Assembly: GCA_049688395.1 (NCBI GenBank)
Contig: JBAVKQ010000223.1
Location: 1-11,098, forward strand
Source of the DNA: Prado023 sp049688395
Lineage (GTDB): Bacteria; Actinomycetota; Actinomycetes; S36-B12; CAIYMF01
Reading direction: 5' to 3'
DNA: 11,098 bases
Part shown: in pieces, positions 4,499-11,098 of the stretch
Position numbering within the stretch: position 1 is the stretch's first letter
How the letters are laid out: each line of letters begins with the position of its first letter
Notes under the pieces: generated by a model
The model's input: only the letters and a program-made list of their open reading frames with translations
What the model was told of the DNA's origin: nothing
Database searches by the model: none
Position numbers and translations under genes: made by a program

Positions 4499-5809
4499 AT
4501 GGCTTTTGCGAGCGTGAGCGGACTGGCCAGTGGGCTGGACACCGCGAGCATCATCGACCAGCTCATGGCGGTCGAGGCTGGGTCGCAGACCCGCCTCAAG
4601 TCGCGGGTCACCTCCGAGCAGACGACGGTCAGCACGCTGCAGAAGCTCAACGCCATGATGGCGTCCCTGGCGGGCACATCGGCGAACCTGACCAAGCCCG
4701 GGGCGCTGACCCCGATGACCGCGACCAGCAGCAGCACGCACGTCACCGCCCTGCCCCAGGCCGGCGCCACGGCCGGCGCCCTGTCCGTCGTGGTCGACTC
4801 GGTGGCGCTGGCGCATCGGATGGCGTTCACCGCCACCGCCGCGCGCACCGATCTGGTCACCGGCGCCTCCACGGTCGTGCGCCTGACCTCGGCCGACGGC
4901 ACGCAGACCGACCTCGACACCGGCGACGGCACCCTGGACGGCCTGCTCTCCGCACTCAACGCCTCGGGCACGAACGTGCGCGCCTCGACGCTGCGCCTGG
5001 ATGACGGCACCTACCGCCTGATCGTCGAGTCGGCGACCACCGGCGCCGCCTCGAGCTTCGCCCTCACTGCCCTCGACGGCTCCGCCCTGCTGGGCGGGGC
5101 CACGGTGCGGGCGGGCCAGGACGCGGCACTGACCGTCGGCACCGACACCGTCCACTCGAGTACCAACACGTTCTCAGGGGTGCTGCCCGGAGTCGACATC
5201 ACCCTCTCGGCGGCCACGCCGCCGGGCACCGCCGTCGACCTGTCGGTGGCCACCGACGCCGGCTCGGCGGTCGAATCGGTGCGCACCTTCGTCAAGGCGG
5301 TCAACACCGCACTCAATGACCTGGCCACCGCCACCAAGTCGGGGAGCGGCGCGAAGTCCGCACTGGCCGGTGATACCAGTCTCACGTCCCTGCGCTCGGC
5401 CCTCACCAGTGCCGTGTTCCCCACCGACGGTACCTCCCTTGCCCAATGGGGCATCCAGTTGGACCGGTCCGGCCAGCTCACCTTCGACGAGGCGCAGTTC
5501 ACCGATGCCTATGCCGCCGACCCCAGCGCAGTGGCCGTCATCAACGGCGCCGACGGGTTCGCCGCGCGGATCCAAGCGGTGGCCGAGGGCGCCAGCGACT
5601 CGATCGACGGCACGCTGACCACCGCCATCAGCGGCCGCAACACCCAGATCGGCCGGCTGCAGGACAGCGTCGACTCGTGGGACATCCGCCTGGAACTGCG
5701 CCGGAACACGCTGACCCGGCAGTTCGCGGCCCTGGAGACCGCGCTGTCCACGATCCAGTCCCAGTCCGCCTGGCTGACCAGCCAGATCGACTCGCTGAGC
5801 TCCAGCTAG
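4499..5809 (+). CDS. fliD: Flagellar filament cap / hook-associated protein 2, FliD
   Basis: FliD caps the growing filament and helps fold flagellin at its tip. The 436-residue protein opens with the family signature SVSGLASGLDTASIIDQLM (5-23), followed by a coiled-coil-prone helix to about residue 60 (FliD_N, about 1-100). The middle (100-220) is Thr/Ala/Asp-rich and variable. FliD_C starts with GVLPGVDITL (227-236), then a helical part from about 255 (AVESVRTFVKAVNTALNDL). It ends with a long helix (LRRNTLTRQFAALETALSTI, 399-418). ATG 4499 is chosen over an upstream GTG at 4442 because GGAGG lies five bases before it and the protein then begins exactly at the conserved N terminus. I see no sigma-28-type box between fliC and fliD. 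fliS follows 16 bases downstream. Confidence 0.95.
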   Translation: MAFASVSGLASGLDTASIIDQLMAVEAGSQTRLKSRVTSEQTTVSTLQKLNAMMASLAGTSANLTKPGALTPMTATSSSTHVTALPQAGATAGALSVVVDSVALAHRMAFTATAARTDLVTGASTVVRLTSADGTQTDLDTGDGTLDGLLSALNASGTNVRASTLRLDDGTYRLIVESATTGAASSFALTALDGSALLGGATVRAGQDAALTVGTDTVHSSTNTFSGVLPGVDITLSAATPPGTAVDLSVATDAGSAVESVRTFVKAVNTALNDLATATKSGSGAKSALAGDTSLTSLRSALTSAVFPTDGTSLAQWGIQLDRSGQLTFDEAQFTDAYAADPSAVAVINGADGFAARIQAVAEGASDSIDGTLTTAISGRNTQIGRLQDSVDSWDIRLELRRNTLTRQFAALETALSTIQSQSAWLTSQIDSLSSS

Positions 5810-5825
5810 ATGAAGGGTGACCTCC

Positions 5826-6206
5826 ATGATCCATGACCCTCGCGCCGCGTACCTGGCGAACACCGTCGCCACCGCGAGCCCGGCCCGCCTGCTCATCATG
5901 CTCTGCGACCGCCTGGCCATCGACGTCCAACGTGCGCACGAGGCGCAGCTGGGCGGCGACCACGCCACCGCCCGCCTCCAGCTGCTGCATGCCCAGGACA
6001 TCGTCGCCGAGCTGCGCTCGAGCCTGGACACGGAGGCCTGGGACGGCGCGCCGAACCTGGCCGCGCTCTACGACTGGCTGTTCGTCGCACTGGTCCGCGC
6101 CAACACCACCCGCGACCCGGAGCTCACGCAATCCTGCCTGAACGTGGCCTCGGAGCTGGCCGACACCTGGCGCCAGGCAGCGCTGGGGATGACCCGGGCG
6201 AGCTGA
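5826..6206 (+). CDS. fliS: Flagellin export chaperone FliS
   Basis: FliS binds the C terminus of newly made flagellin in the cytoplasm and keeps it unfolded for export. The 126-residue protein is all helical. It shows the family pattern: an N-terminal AAYLANTVATASPARLLIML (7-26), a middle helix with LLHAQDIVAELRSSL, then NLAALYDWLFVALVRANTT (77-95), and a final helix ending SELADTW. Length and motifs are normal. ATG 5826 is preferred because AAGGG (5813-5817) sits at a proper distance; a GTG at 5817 would overlap that site. The gene follows fliD by 16 bases and is followed by a small gene after a single base, so the three are probably co-transcribed. Confidence 0.93.
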   Translation: MIHDPRAAYLANTVATASPARLLIMLCDRLAIDVQRAHEAQLGGDHATARLQLLHAQDIVAELRSSLDTEAWDGAPNLAALYDWLFVALVRANTTRDPELTQSCLNVASELADTWRQAALGMTRAS

Positions 6207-6207
6207 C

Positions 6208-6528
6208 ATGTCCGACTGGCACGACACGTGGGTCGCCGAGCTCGACCGGCTGGAACTCACCCTGGAGCAGGCCGAGAGCCTGCTGCGTGCCAACGACCCG
6301 GCGGGCCCGGACACCCCGGCGCAGCCACCCTGGGCGCCGCAGGCCCGCGGGGTGCTGCCCGACGACCTGCTCCCCCGCGCCCGACTGGTCCACGAACGAC
6401 AACTGGCCGTGGCCCGATCCCTGGCCGAGCGCGCCCTGCGCACCCAGCGGCACAACGACCTCGCCCGCGTCATCCGGGAGAGCACCATGGCCCCCGAGAT
6501 CCCCGTCTATCTCGACATCTCCGCCTGA
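6208..6528 (+). CDS. Small protein encoded between fliS and flgB; FliT-like position
   Basis: This 106-residue protein has no family I can name with certainty. It starts one base after the fliS stop and ends before the flgB promoter, so it is almost certainly co-expressed with fliD-fliS. Residues 1-28 form an amphipathic helix (WHDTWVAELDRLELTLEQAE). A Pro-rich stretch follows (about 31-45, including PPWAP). A second helical part is rich in Arg/Ala/Leu (about 50-90). The tail is hydrophobic: IPVYLDISA. It has no signal peptide or membrane segment. In many bacteria a short helical chaperone for FliD, FliT, is encoded after fliS. Position, size and helix content agree with that role, but I see no diagnostic FliT motif, so this is only a hypothesis. 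Confidence 0.8.
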   Translation: MSDWHDTWVAELDRLELTLEQAESLLRANDPAGPDTPAQPPWAPQARGVLPDDLLPRARLVHERQLAVARSLAERALRTQRHNDLARVIRESTMAPEIPVYLDISA

Positions 6529-6540
6529 CCTGCAAGAAAC

Positions 6541-6570
6541 GCTCAACTCAGCCCACCGAGTTGCCGATGA
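6541..6570 (+). promoter_or_regulatory. Sigma-28 (FliA)-type promoter of the flgB operon
   Basis: GCTCAA (6541-6546) and GCCGATGA (6563-6570) are separated by 16 bases. The -10 matches GCCGATAA at 7 of 8 positions, and the -35 is identical to the GCTCAA before fliC, where the spacer is 15. The leader to the flgB GTG is about 72 bases. An inverted repeat, CAACTC (6544-6549) and GAGTTG (6558-6563), overlaps both boxes and could be an operator. Confidence 0.6.
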
Positions 6571-6642
6571 ACTCTGCGAGCAGGGATAGCTCACCACGCC
6601 GACGGACCGGCCAACGTGCTTCATGTACCAGGAGGCCCAGGC

Positions 6643-7002
6643 GTGTCCATCTTCGCAACCGACGGCGTCGCCATGACGCTGCACTCCGCCCTCGACGGGC
6701 TGTCGCTGCGCCAGCGCGTCATCGCCGACAACATCGCCAACGTCGACACCCCCGGGTTCCGCGCCCGGTCGGTGGAGTTCGAGGACTCGCTGCGGGCCGC
6801 CCTCGGCGCGGGCACCCTGACCTCGGGGGCCCCGGCCGCGACGACCTCGACCACCAGTGACCCCGCCGGCATCAACGGCAACAACGTCGACCTCGGCGCA
6901 CAGACCATGGCGCAGCTGCAGTCGGTGTTCCAGTACCAGCTGCTGGCCCGGGCCTCCGGTGACCGCTACGAGATGCTCCGGGTCGCGGGCGGTGCGTTCT
7001 GA
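6643..7002 (+). CDS. flgB: Flagellar basal-body proximal rod protein FlgB
   Basis: FlgB is a proximal rod component, exported and assembled on the MS ring in the cell envelope. The 119-residue protein has the rod-family signature RQRVIADNIANVDTPGFRAR (23-42). A Thr/Ala-rich variable middle (about 55-75) follows. The C-terminal helix with NNVDLGAQTMAQLQ and FQYQLLARA is the standard partner of the N-terminal helix. The GTG start at 6643 is supported by AGGAGG at 6630-6635, seven bases away; an earlier in-frame GTG at 6616 lies upstream of that site. It is the first gene of a tight operon: its TGA overlaps the flgC ATG by one base. Confidence 0.95.
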   Translation: MSIFATDGVAMTLHSALDGLSLRQRVIADNIANVDTPGFRARSVEFEDSLRAALGAGTLTSGAPAATTSTTSDPAGINGNNVDLGAQTMAQLQSVFQYQLLARASGDRYEMLRVAGGAF

Positions 7003-7397
7003 TGGCGGCCTTCGACTCGCTGCGCATCGCCGGCTCGAGCATGGGGATGCACCAGACCTGGCTCGACGCCCTGTCGCACAACATCGCCAACGTCAACACC
7101 GTGCGCCGCACCGACCAGACAGCCTTCCAGGCACAGCTGGTCGTGGCCGACGCCCGCGCCGACGGCGGCGTCTCGGTCCGGGGCCTGGAGCTCAGCGACC
7201 CGGCCGGTCGACTCGTGCAGAACCCGAGTCACCCGCTGGCCGACGCCGACGGCAACGTCCGGATGCCCGACGCCGACCTGGGCGCCCAGCTCACCGAGCT
7301 CGTCGTGGCCCAGCGGGGCTTCCAGGCCGCGGTCTCGGTGACCAAGACCGCCCAGGACACCTACGCCAGCGCCCTGCAGATCGGGCGGCGGTCATGA
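7002..7397 (+). CDS. flgC: Flagellar basal-body proximal rod protein FlgC
   Basis: FlgC is a second proximal rod subunit. The 131-residue protein shows the rod N-terminal helix with DALSHNIANVNTVRRTDQ (22-39). A beta-rich middle includes LVQNPSHPLADADGNVRMPD. The C-terminal helix LTELVVAQRGFQAAVSVTKT is typical of FlgC. Length is in the normal range. The ATG overlaps the flgB stop by one base (TGATG) without a clear ribosome binding site of its own, so translation is probably coupled. The stop overlaps the fliE ATG by four bases. Confidence 0.95.
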   Translation: MAAFDSLRIAGSSMGMHQTWLDALSHNIANVNTVRRTDQTAFQAQLVVADARADGGVSVRGLELSDPAGRLVQNPSHPLADADGNVRMPDADLGAQLTELVVAQRGFQAAVSVTKTAQDTYASALQIGRRS

Positions 7398-7720
7398 GCA
7401 TCGCGGCCATCGGGGCGGCCGGCATGGGCGCGACGGGCGTCGGGGCGGTCGGCTTCACACCGACCGTCGCCCCCACCCTCACCACGAAACCGGCCGAGGG
7501 AGCGGGTTTCTCGGACCTGCTCGCCAACGGCATCGAGCAGCTCCAGGGACTGCACCAGTCGGCCGACCAGCTGGCCGTCCGCGCCGCCACCGGTGACCTG
7601 GCCAACCTGCACGACTACACGCTGGCGGCCACCGAGGCCTCGGTCGCCACGCAGCTCACCGTGGCCGTGCGGAACAAGGCCGTCGAGGCGTTCCACGAGA
7701 TCATGAGGATGCAGGTCTGA
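7394..7720 (+). CDS. fliE: Flagellar hook-basal body complex protein FliE
   Basis: FliE joins the MS ring to the proximal rod. The 108-residue protein begins with a Gly/Ala-rich, probably disordered segment (1-37). The conserved part follows: FSDLLANGIEQLQGLHQSAD (39-58), then TGDLANLHDYTLAATEASVA (66-85). The end (TVAVRNKAVEAFHEIMRMQV) is the characteristic FliE C terminus, with the usual closing MRMQV. The ATG at 7394 lies in an ATGA overlap with the flgC stop, and the open frame upstream of it is only read-through inside flgC. The stop overlaps the fliF ATG by one base. Confidence 0.95.
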   Translation: MSIAAIGAAGMGATGVGAVGFTPTVAPTLTTKPAEGAGFSDLLANGIEQLQGLHQSADQLAVRAATGDLANLHDYTLAATEASVATQLTVAVRNKAVEAFHEIMRMQV

Positions 7721-9312
7721 TGCGTCAGGACATCACGCGCACACTGACCCGGGCCCAGCGGGTGTTCGGTGCGTTCACCACAGGGCAGAAGACGGTCGCC
7801 ATCATCGGCACCGCGGCCCTCCTGCTGGCCGGCTTCGTGGTCTTCCAGTGGGCAGCCACGCCGAGCTACACGCCGCTGTTCAGCGGGCTGGCGCCCAAGG
7901 ACGCCTCGGCCGTCGTCGACGAGCTCGACACCCGCGGGGTCCCCTACGAGCTCAAGGACGGGGGCGCCACGGTCATGGTCCCGCACGACTCGCTCTACCA
8001 GACCCGCATCGCCCTGAGCGGGGAGGGCCTGCCCAGCGACACCAGCGACGGCTACTCGATCCTGGACAACCAGGACCTGTCCACCTCGCAGTTCAAGGAG
8101 CAGACGGACTTCAAGCGCGCCATGGAGGGCGAGCTCGCCCGGACCATCGAGGGCATCGACGGCGTGCAGACCGCCGTCGTGCACCTGGCGATGCCGGCCA
8201 AGCAGCTCTTCACCGACCAGCAGGACCCCACCACGGCCTCCGTGCTCGTGGCGACCCGGCCCGGTTCGACGATGGGCCCGAGCCAGGTCCAGGCCGTCGT
8301 GCACCTGGTCGCCTCGAGCATCGACGGGCTGTCCCCGGACCAGGTCACGCTGGCCGACTCGACCGGCGCGATGCTCTCGGCGCCCGGCTCGGGATCCCAG
8401 GGTTCGAGCACAGCCTCGGCCACCGCCAACGACCAGCAGGTCGCCGACTTCCAGAACCGGATGCGGGTCCAGCTGCAGGCCCTGCTCGACCGGGTCCTGG
8501 GCGCGGGCAACTCGACGGCCCAGGTGACGGCCAACCTCAGCTTCGACAAGCTGGTCACCAAGACGACCCGGTACTTCGACGACCCGATGACCCTGGCCTC
8601 GGCCGAGATCAGCGAGACCTACACCGGACCCGACGCCGGGGCCGGTGGGGTCGTGAGCCCGGACGCCCAGATCCAGGGGCAGGCAGACACCGCGGACACG
8701 GCCGGCGCCAACGAATACAGCAAGAAGAGCAGTACGTCGGACAACGTCATGAACACCACGGTGGAGGAGCGCGAGGCTGCTCCCGGCGGGGTGGAGTCAC
8801 TGCACGTGGGAGTCGTGCTGGACTCCGCGGCCCCCAACGGGGTCAACTCCATGGAGGTCGAAACCCTCGTCGCATCCGCCCTGGGCATCGACGCGCAACG
8901 CGGCGACACCGTGCAGGTGTCGGCGATGCCCTTCGACCGCAGCGTCGAGGAGGCCAACGCCGAGAAGCTGGCGGCAGCCGCCGCCGAGGAGGGCAGCGCC
9001 AAGATGATGAGCATGCTGCGCACCGGACTCCTGGTCGTGCTGGCCCTGGGCCTGGCCCTGGCAGCCTGGGTGCGCTCCCGACGGCGTGGTCAGGTCGGCG
9101 AGCTGGAGAACTCGCTGACCTGGGTCGAGCAGTTGCGCGAGGACACGCCGGGCGTACCGCTGCCCGCCGGGGCCGAGTCCCCGGCCATGGCCGCCCTGCG
9201 CTCCTCGGAGCGGGCTGAGGCCGCAGCGCTGGGCGATGCGGCCGGCCTGGTCGGGCATCGCCCCGAGGAAGTGGCGGCCGTGCTCAGTGGCTGGCTGGCG
9301 GGCAAGCCATGA
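7720..9312 (+). CDS. fliF: Flagellar MS-ring protein FliF
   Basis: FliF forms the MS ring in the cytoplasmic membrane, the base on which rod, rotor and export gate assemble. The 530-residue protein has a first membrane segment at about 25-46 and a second at about 434-452, followed by a basic RSRRRGQ stop-transfer. Between them lie the ring-building domains, including YTPLFSGLAPKDA (50-62), FKEQTDFKRAMEGELARTIE (125-144) and the segment around VHLAMPAKQLFTD. A Gly/Ser/Ala/Asp-rich loop (about 302-335) is variable. The C-terminal cytoplasmic tail ends with RPEEVAAVLSGWL (514-526), the short helix that binds FliG. It overlaps fliE by one base and fliG by four, which suggests coupled production of ring and rotor protein. 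Confidence 0.97.
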   Translation: MRQDITRTLTRAQRVFGAFTTGQKTVAIIGTAALLLAGFVVFQWAATPSYTPLFSGLAPKDASAVVDELDTRGVPYELKDGGATVMVPHDSLYQTRIALSGEGLPSDTSDGYSILDNQDLSTSQFKEQTDFKRAMEGELARTIEGIDGVQTAVVHLAMPAKQLFTDQQDPTTASVLVATRPGSTMGPSQVQAVVHLVASSIDGLSPDQVTLADSTGAMLSAPGSGSQGSSTASATANDQQVADFQNRMRVQLQALLDRVLGAGNSTAQVTANLSFDKLVTKTTRYFDDPMTLASAEISETYTGPDAGAGGVVSPDAQIQGQADTADTAGANEYSKKSSTSDNVMNTTVEEREAAPGGVESLHVGVVLDSAAPNGVNSMEVETLVASALGIDAQRGDTVQVSAMPFDRSVEEANAEKLAAAAAEEGSAKMMSMLRTGLLVVLALGLALAAWVRSRRRGQVGELENSLTWVEQLREDTPGVPLPAGAESPAMAALRSSERAEAAALGDAAGLVGHRPEEVAAVLSGWLAGKP

Positions 9313-10337
9313 GCCACGCACTGGCCACGACCTACACCCTGAACCCGAGCGCCCGCAAGGCCGCCATCGTGCTCATCCAGCTCGGCCACGACGGGGCCGC
9401 CTCGGTGCTCAGCCACATGTCCGAGGCCGAGGTGGAGGCCATCGGCACCGAGATCGCCCGGCTGGAGACCATCGGCACGGCGGAGGCCGGAGCCGCACTC
9501 ACCGAGTTCCAGGAGTTGGCCAGCGCCCGGTCCCGATCCGGCGCCGGGGGCATCAACTTCGCCCGGCACCTGCTCGAGGAGACCCTGGGAGACGCGCGGG
9601 CGACGGTGCTGATCGAGCGGATGAGCACCTCGTCGCTGGAGGCGCCCTTCACCTTCCTGCACCGCGCCGACCCCGAGCAGCTGACCTCCTACATCTGCGA
9701 CGAGCACCCGCAGGTGATCGCCCTGGTCCTGGCGCACCTGCCCCCCGAGAAGGCCTCCCCCGTCCTGGAGCGACTGGACCCGGCGCTGCAGACCGGGGTC
9801 GCCCACCGCATCGCGGTGATGGACCAGACCACCGCCCACCTCATCCGCGCCGTCGAGGGCCCGCTCAAGCGGCGGCTGTCGTCCATGCTGACCCCCGCGC
9901 AGACCTCGCCCGTGGGCGGCGTCGATGCCCTGGTCAGCATCATCAACAGGTCCGGGCGCAACCGGGAGCACGAGATGCTGGCCGGCCTGCAGGACCTCGA
10001 TGCGGACCTGGCCAACGAGGTGCGCAGCCGGTTGTTCCTGTTCGAGGACATCGTGGACCTGGAGGACAGGTCCATCCAGCTGGTGATGCGCCAGGTGGAC
10101 GCCGGCGACCTGGCAGTGGCCCTCAAGGGTGTGCCGGACGCGGTCCGCGACAAGGTCACCAGCAACCTGTCCGAGGGTGCGTCGGCGAACCTGCTGGACG
10201 AGGTCGAGGTCCTGGGCGCCGTGCGCCTGCGCCAGGTCGAGGAAGCTCGGCAGAAGGTCATCGCAGTCATCCGCCAGCTCGAGGAGCAGGGCCAGATCGT
10301 CGTACGGAGGGGTGGCGATGACGAGTTCGTCGTATGA
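9309..10337 (+). CDS. fliG: Flagellar motor switch protein FliG
   Basis: FliG sits on the cytoplasmic face of the MS ring, contacts the stator and sets the direction of rotation. The 342-residue protein has an N-terminal FliF-binding domain (about 11-110), a middle domain with the EHPQ motif (132-135), and a C-terminal domain (about 210-335). The last contains LFLFEDIVDLEDRSIQLVMR (242-261) and the charged torque helix. Aligned by eye to my memory of E. coli FliG, Lys264 corresponds to Lys273, Asp288/Asp289 to Asp297/Glu298, and Arg297 to Arg306. The position of Arg281 is Gly290, so one torque charge appears to be missing. The ATG is in a four-base overlap with fliF. The end overlaps fliH by 20 bases. 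Confidence 0.96.
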   Translation: MSHALATTYTLNPSARKAAIVLIQLGHDGAASVLSHMSEAEVEAIGTEIARLETIGTAEAGAALTEFQELASARSRSGAGGINFARHLLEETLGDARATVLIERMSTSSLEAPFTFLHRADPEQLTSYICDEHPQVIALVLAHLPPEKASPVLERLDPALQTGVAHRIAVMDQTTAHLIRAVEGPLKRRLSSMLTPAQTSPVGGVDALVSIINRSGRNREHEMLAGLQDLDADLANEVRSRLFLFEDIVDLEDRSIQLVMRQVDAGDLAVALKGVPDAVRDKVTSNLSEGASANLLDEVEVLGAVRLRQVEEARQKVIAVIRQLEEQGQIVVRRGGDDEFVV

Positions 10338-11013
10338 CACAGCAGCGCTCGCACTCGACAGCGCCCTGCCGGTGATCCCGGCCCCGCAGTTGGAGATCAG
10401 CACCGGGTCCTGGACCCGGACGGCCTACGGCACGATCCGGTCCGACGCCGCGTCGGATGCGGTGCTGACCGGGCTGGCCGACCAGGCCAAGGCGGCCGGC
10501 TCGGCGCTGGGGTACGCCCAGGGCTGGGCACAGGGTCGCCGGGCCGCCGAGGACCGGGCCCGCGAGGAGGAGGCCGCCTGCTCCCAACGGCTGGCCGCCG
10601 AGGAGGCCCAGCGCACGCAGGGCCACCAGAGCGCGGTGCGTGCCCTCGAGACGGCCGCCGAGCGGCTCCACCAGGCCACGGCCCAGGTCTGCGCCGGCCT
10701 GGAGACGCAGGTGACCGCGCTGGCCTTCCGGCTCGTGGAGGAGATCCTCGGCCGGGAGCTGGAACTGGCCAGCAGCCCGGGCACCGACGCGGTGCGCCGC
10801 GCGCTGGCCCTGGTCCCCGAGGACCCGGTGGTCACGCTGCGCATGCACCCGGACGACATCTGTGCCGAGACGCTGGAGCTGTGCCCGGCGGGCACCAGGG
10901 TGGTGGCCGACACCTCCCTGTCCCGGGGGGATGCGATCGCCGAGCTGGACAGCGGCGTCATCGACGCGCGGGTGTCCACCGCGACCGCGCGGGTCCGGGA
11001 GGTGTGGCGATGA
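10318..11013 (+). CDS. fliH: Flagellar export ATPase regulator FliH
   Basis: FliH binds the export ATPase FliI and tethers it to the export gate and the rotor. The 231-residue protein has a variable N-terminal part. A glycine-spaced stretch GYAQGWAQG (65-73, the FliH GxxxG type) follows. Next is a long charged helix (about 75-125) rich in Ala/Glu/Arg. The C-terminal FliH/YscL domain (about 125-231) ends with DTSLSRGDAIAELDSGVIDA (198-217) and RVREVW, as expected for this family. The start is ATG 10318, with GGAGG at 10306-10310 seven bases upstream; GTG at 10312 is too close to that site. The gene begins inside the last 20 bases of fliG, and its stop overlaps the next ATG by four bases. Confidence 0.93.
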   Translation: MTSSSYDTAALALDSALPVIPAPQLEISTGSWTRTAYGTIRSDAASDAVLTGLADQAKAAGSALGYAQGWAQGRRAAEDRAREEEAACSQRLAAEEAQRTQGHQSAVRALETAAERLHQATAQVCAGLETQVTALAFRLVEEILGRELELASSPGTDAVRRALALVPEDPVVTLRMHPDDICAETLELCPAGTRVVADTSLSRGDAIAELDSGVIDARVSTATARVREVWR

Positions 11014-11098
11014 GCGTTGCCACGCTGCTGCCCGGGGCACCTGACGCGGCCACGGACCCGGTCCTCGACCCGGCCTTCGACCCGGCGCGAGTCGCGGC
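11010..11098 (+). CDS. fliI: Start of the next operon gene, probably flagellum-specific ATPase FliI (partial)
   Basis: An ATG at 11010 overlaps the fliH stop (ATGA) and opens a frame of 29 full codons to the window edge, beginning MSVATLLPGAP and followed by DPVLDPAFDPAR. The Walker motifs of the ATPase would lie far beyond the edge, so the sequence itself is not diagnostic. The assignment rests on gene order: in most flagellar operons fliI follows fliH. The repeated DP pairs suggest a variable N-terminal tail. Confidence 0.65.
   Translation, partial: MSVATLLPGAPDAATDPVLDPAFDPARVA

Noticed and set aside
3556..5010. Long minus-strand frame spanning fliC and part of fliD
   Set aside because: It lies across two unmistakable flagellar genes, has no ribosome binding site, and its Ser/Arg/Ala-rich sequence is typical of antisense frames in high-GC DNA.

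Overview
The window comes from a high-GC Gram-positive bacterium, most likely a motile actinomycete. This rests on the strong G/C bias at third codon positions, the DUF2510 module, and the flagellar gene order. I cannot name the genus from the sequence alone.

Left part (1-2258). The last codons of an unidentified plus-strand gene are followed by a terminator-like hairpin. About 260 bases without a convincing gene come next, then a small hypothetical gene (375-599) with a clear Shine-Dalgarno site. Two minus-strand genes converge on it. One encodes a DUF2510 plus YbjQ/UPF0145 protein. The other encodes a secreted CAP/SCP-domain protein with a long Pro/Thr-rich linker. None of these has an evident link to motility.

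Right part (2377-11098). This is a flagellar cluster, all on the plus strand: fliA, fliC, fliD, fliS, a small unnamed gene, flgB, flgC, fliE, fliF, fliG, fliH and the start of fliI. It splits into three transcription blocks. The first is fliA, whose upstream region holds a 12-bp tandem repeat and a strong hairpin. The second is fliC, with its own sigma-28-like promoter and a very long hairpin after it, followed by fliD-fliS-small gene. The third runs from flgB to fliI, has a second sigma-28-like promoter, and its genes overlap by 1-20 bases.

How the genes work together. FliA is the flagellar sigma factor. FliC is the filament subunit, FliS its presumed chaperone and FliD the filament cap. FlgB, FlgC and FliE form the proximal rod and its junction with the MS ring (FliF). 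FliG is the rotor switch protein, and FliH and FliI belong to the export ATPase complex. The two sigma-28-like boxes share a -35 element (GCTCAA) and a -10 core (GCCGAT), so FliA may drive both the filament gene and the early basal-body operon.

Most of the window is a well-known system. The less explained parts are the small gene between fliS and flgB, the small gene at 375-599 with its foldable leader, the repeat-plus-hairpin block before fliA, and one changed rotor charge in FliG.
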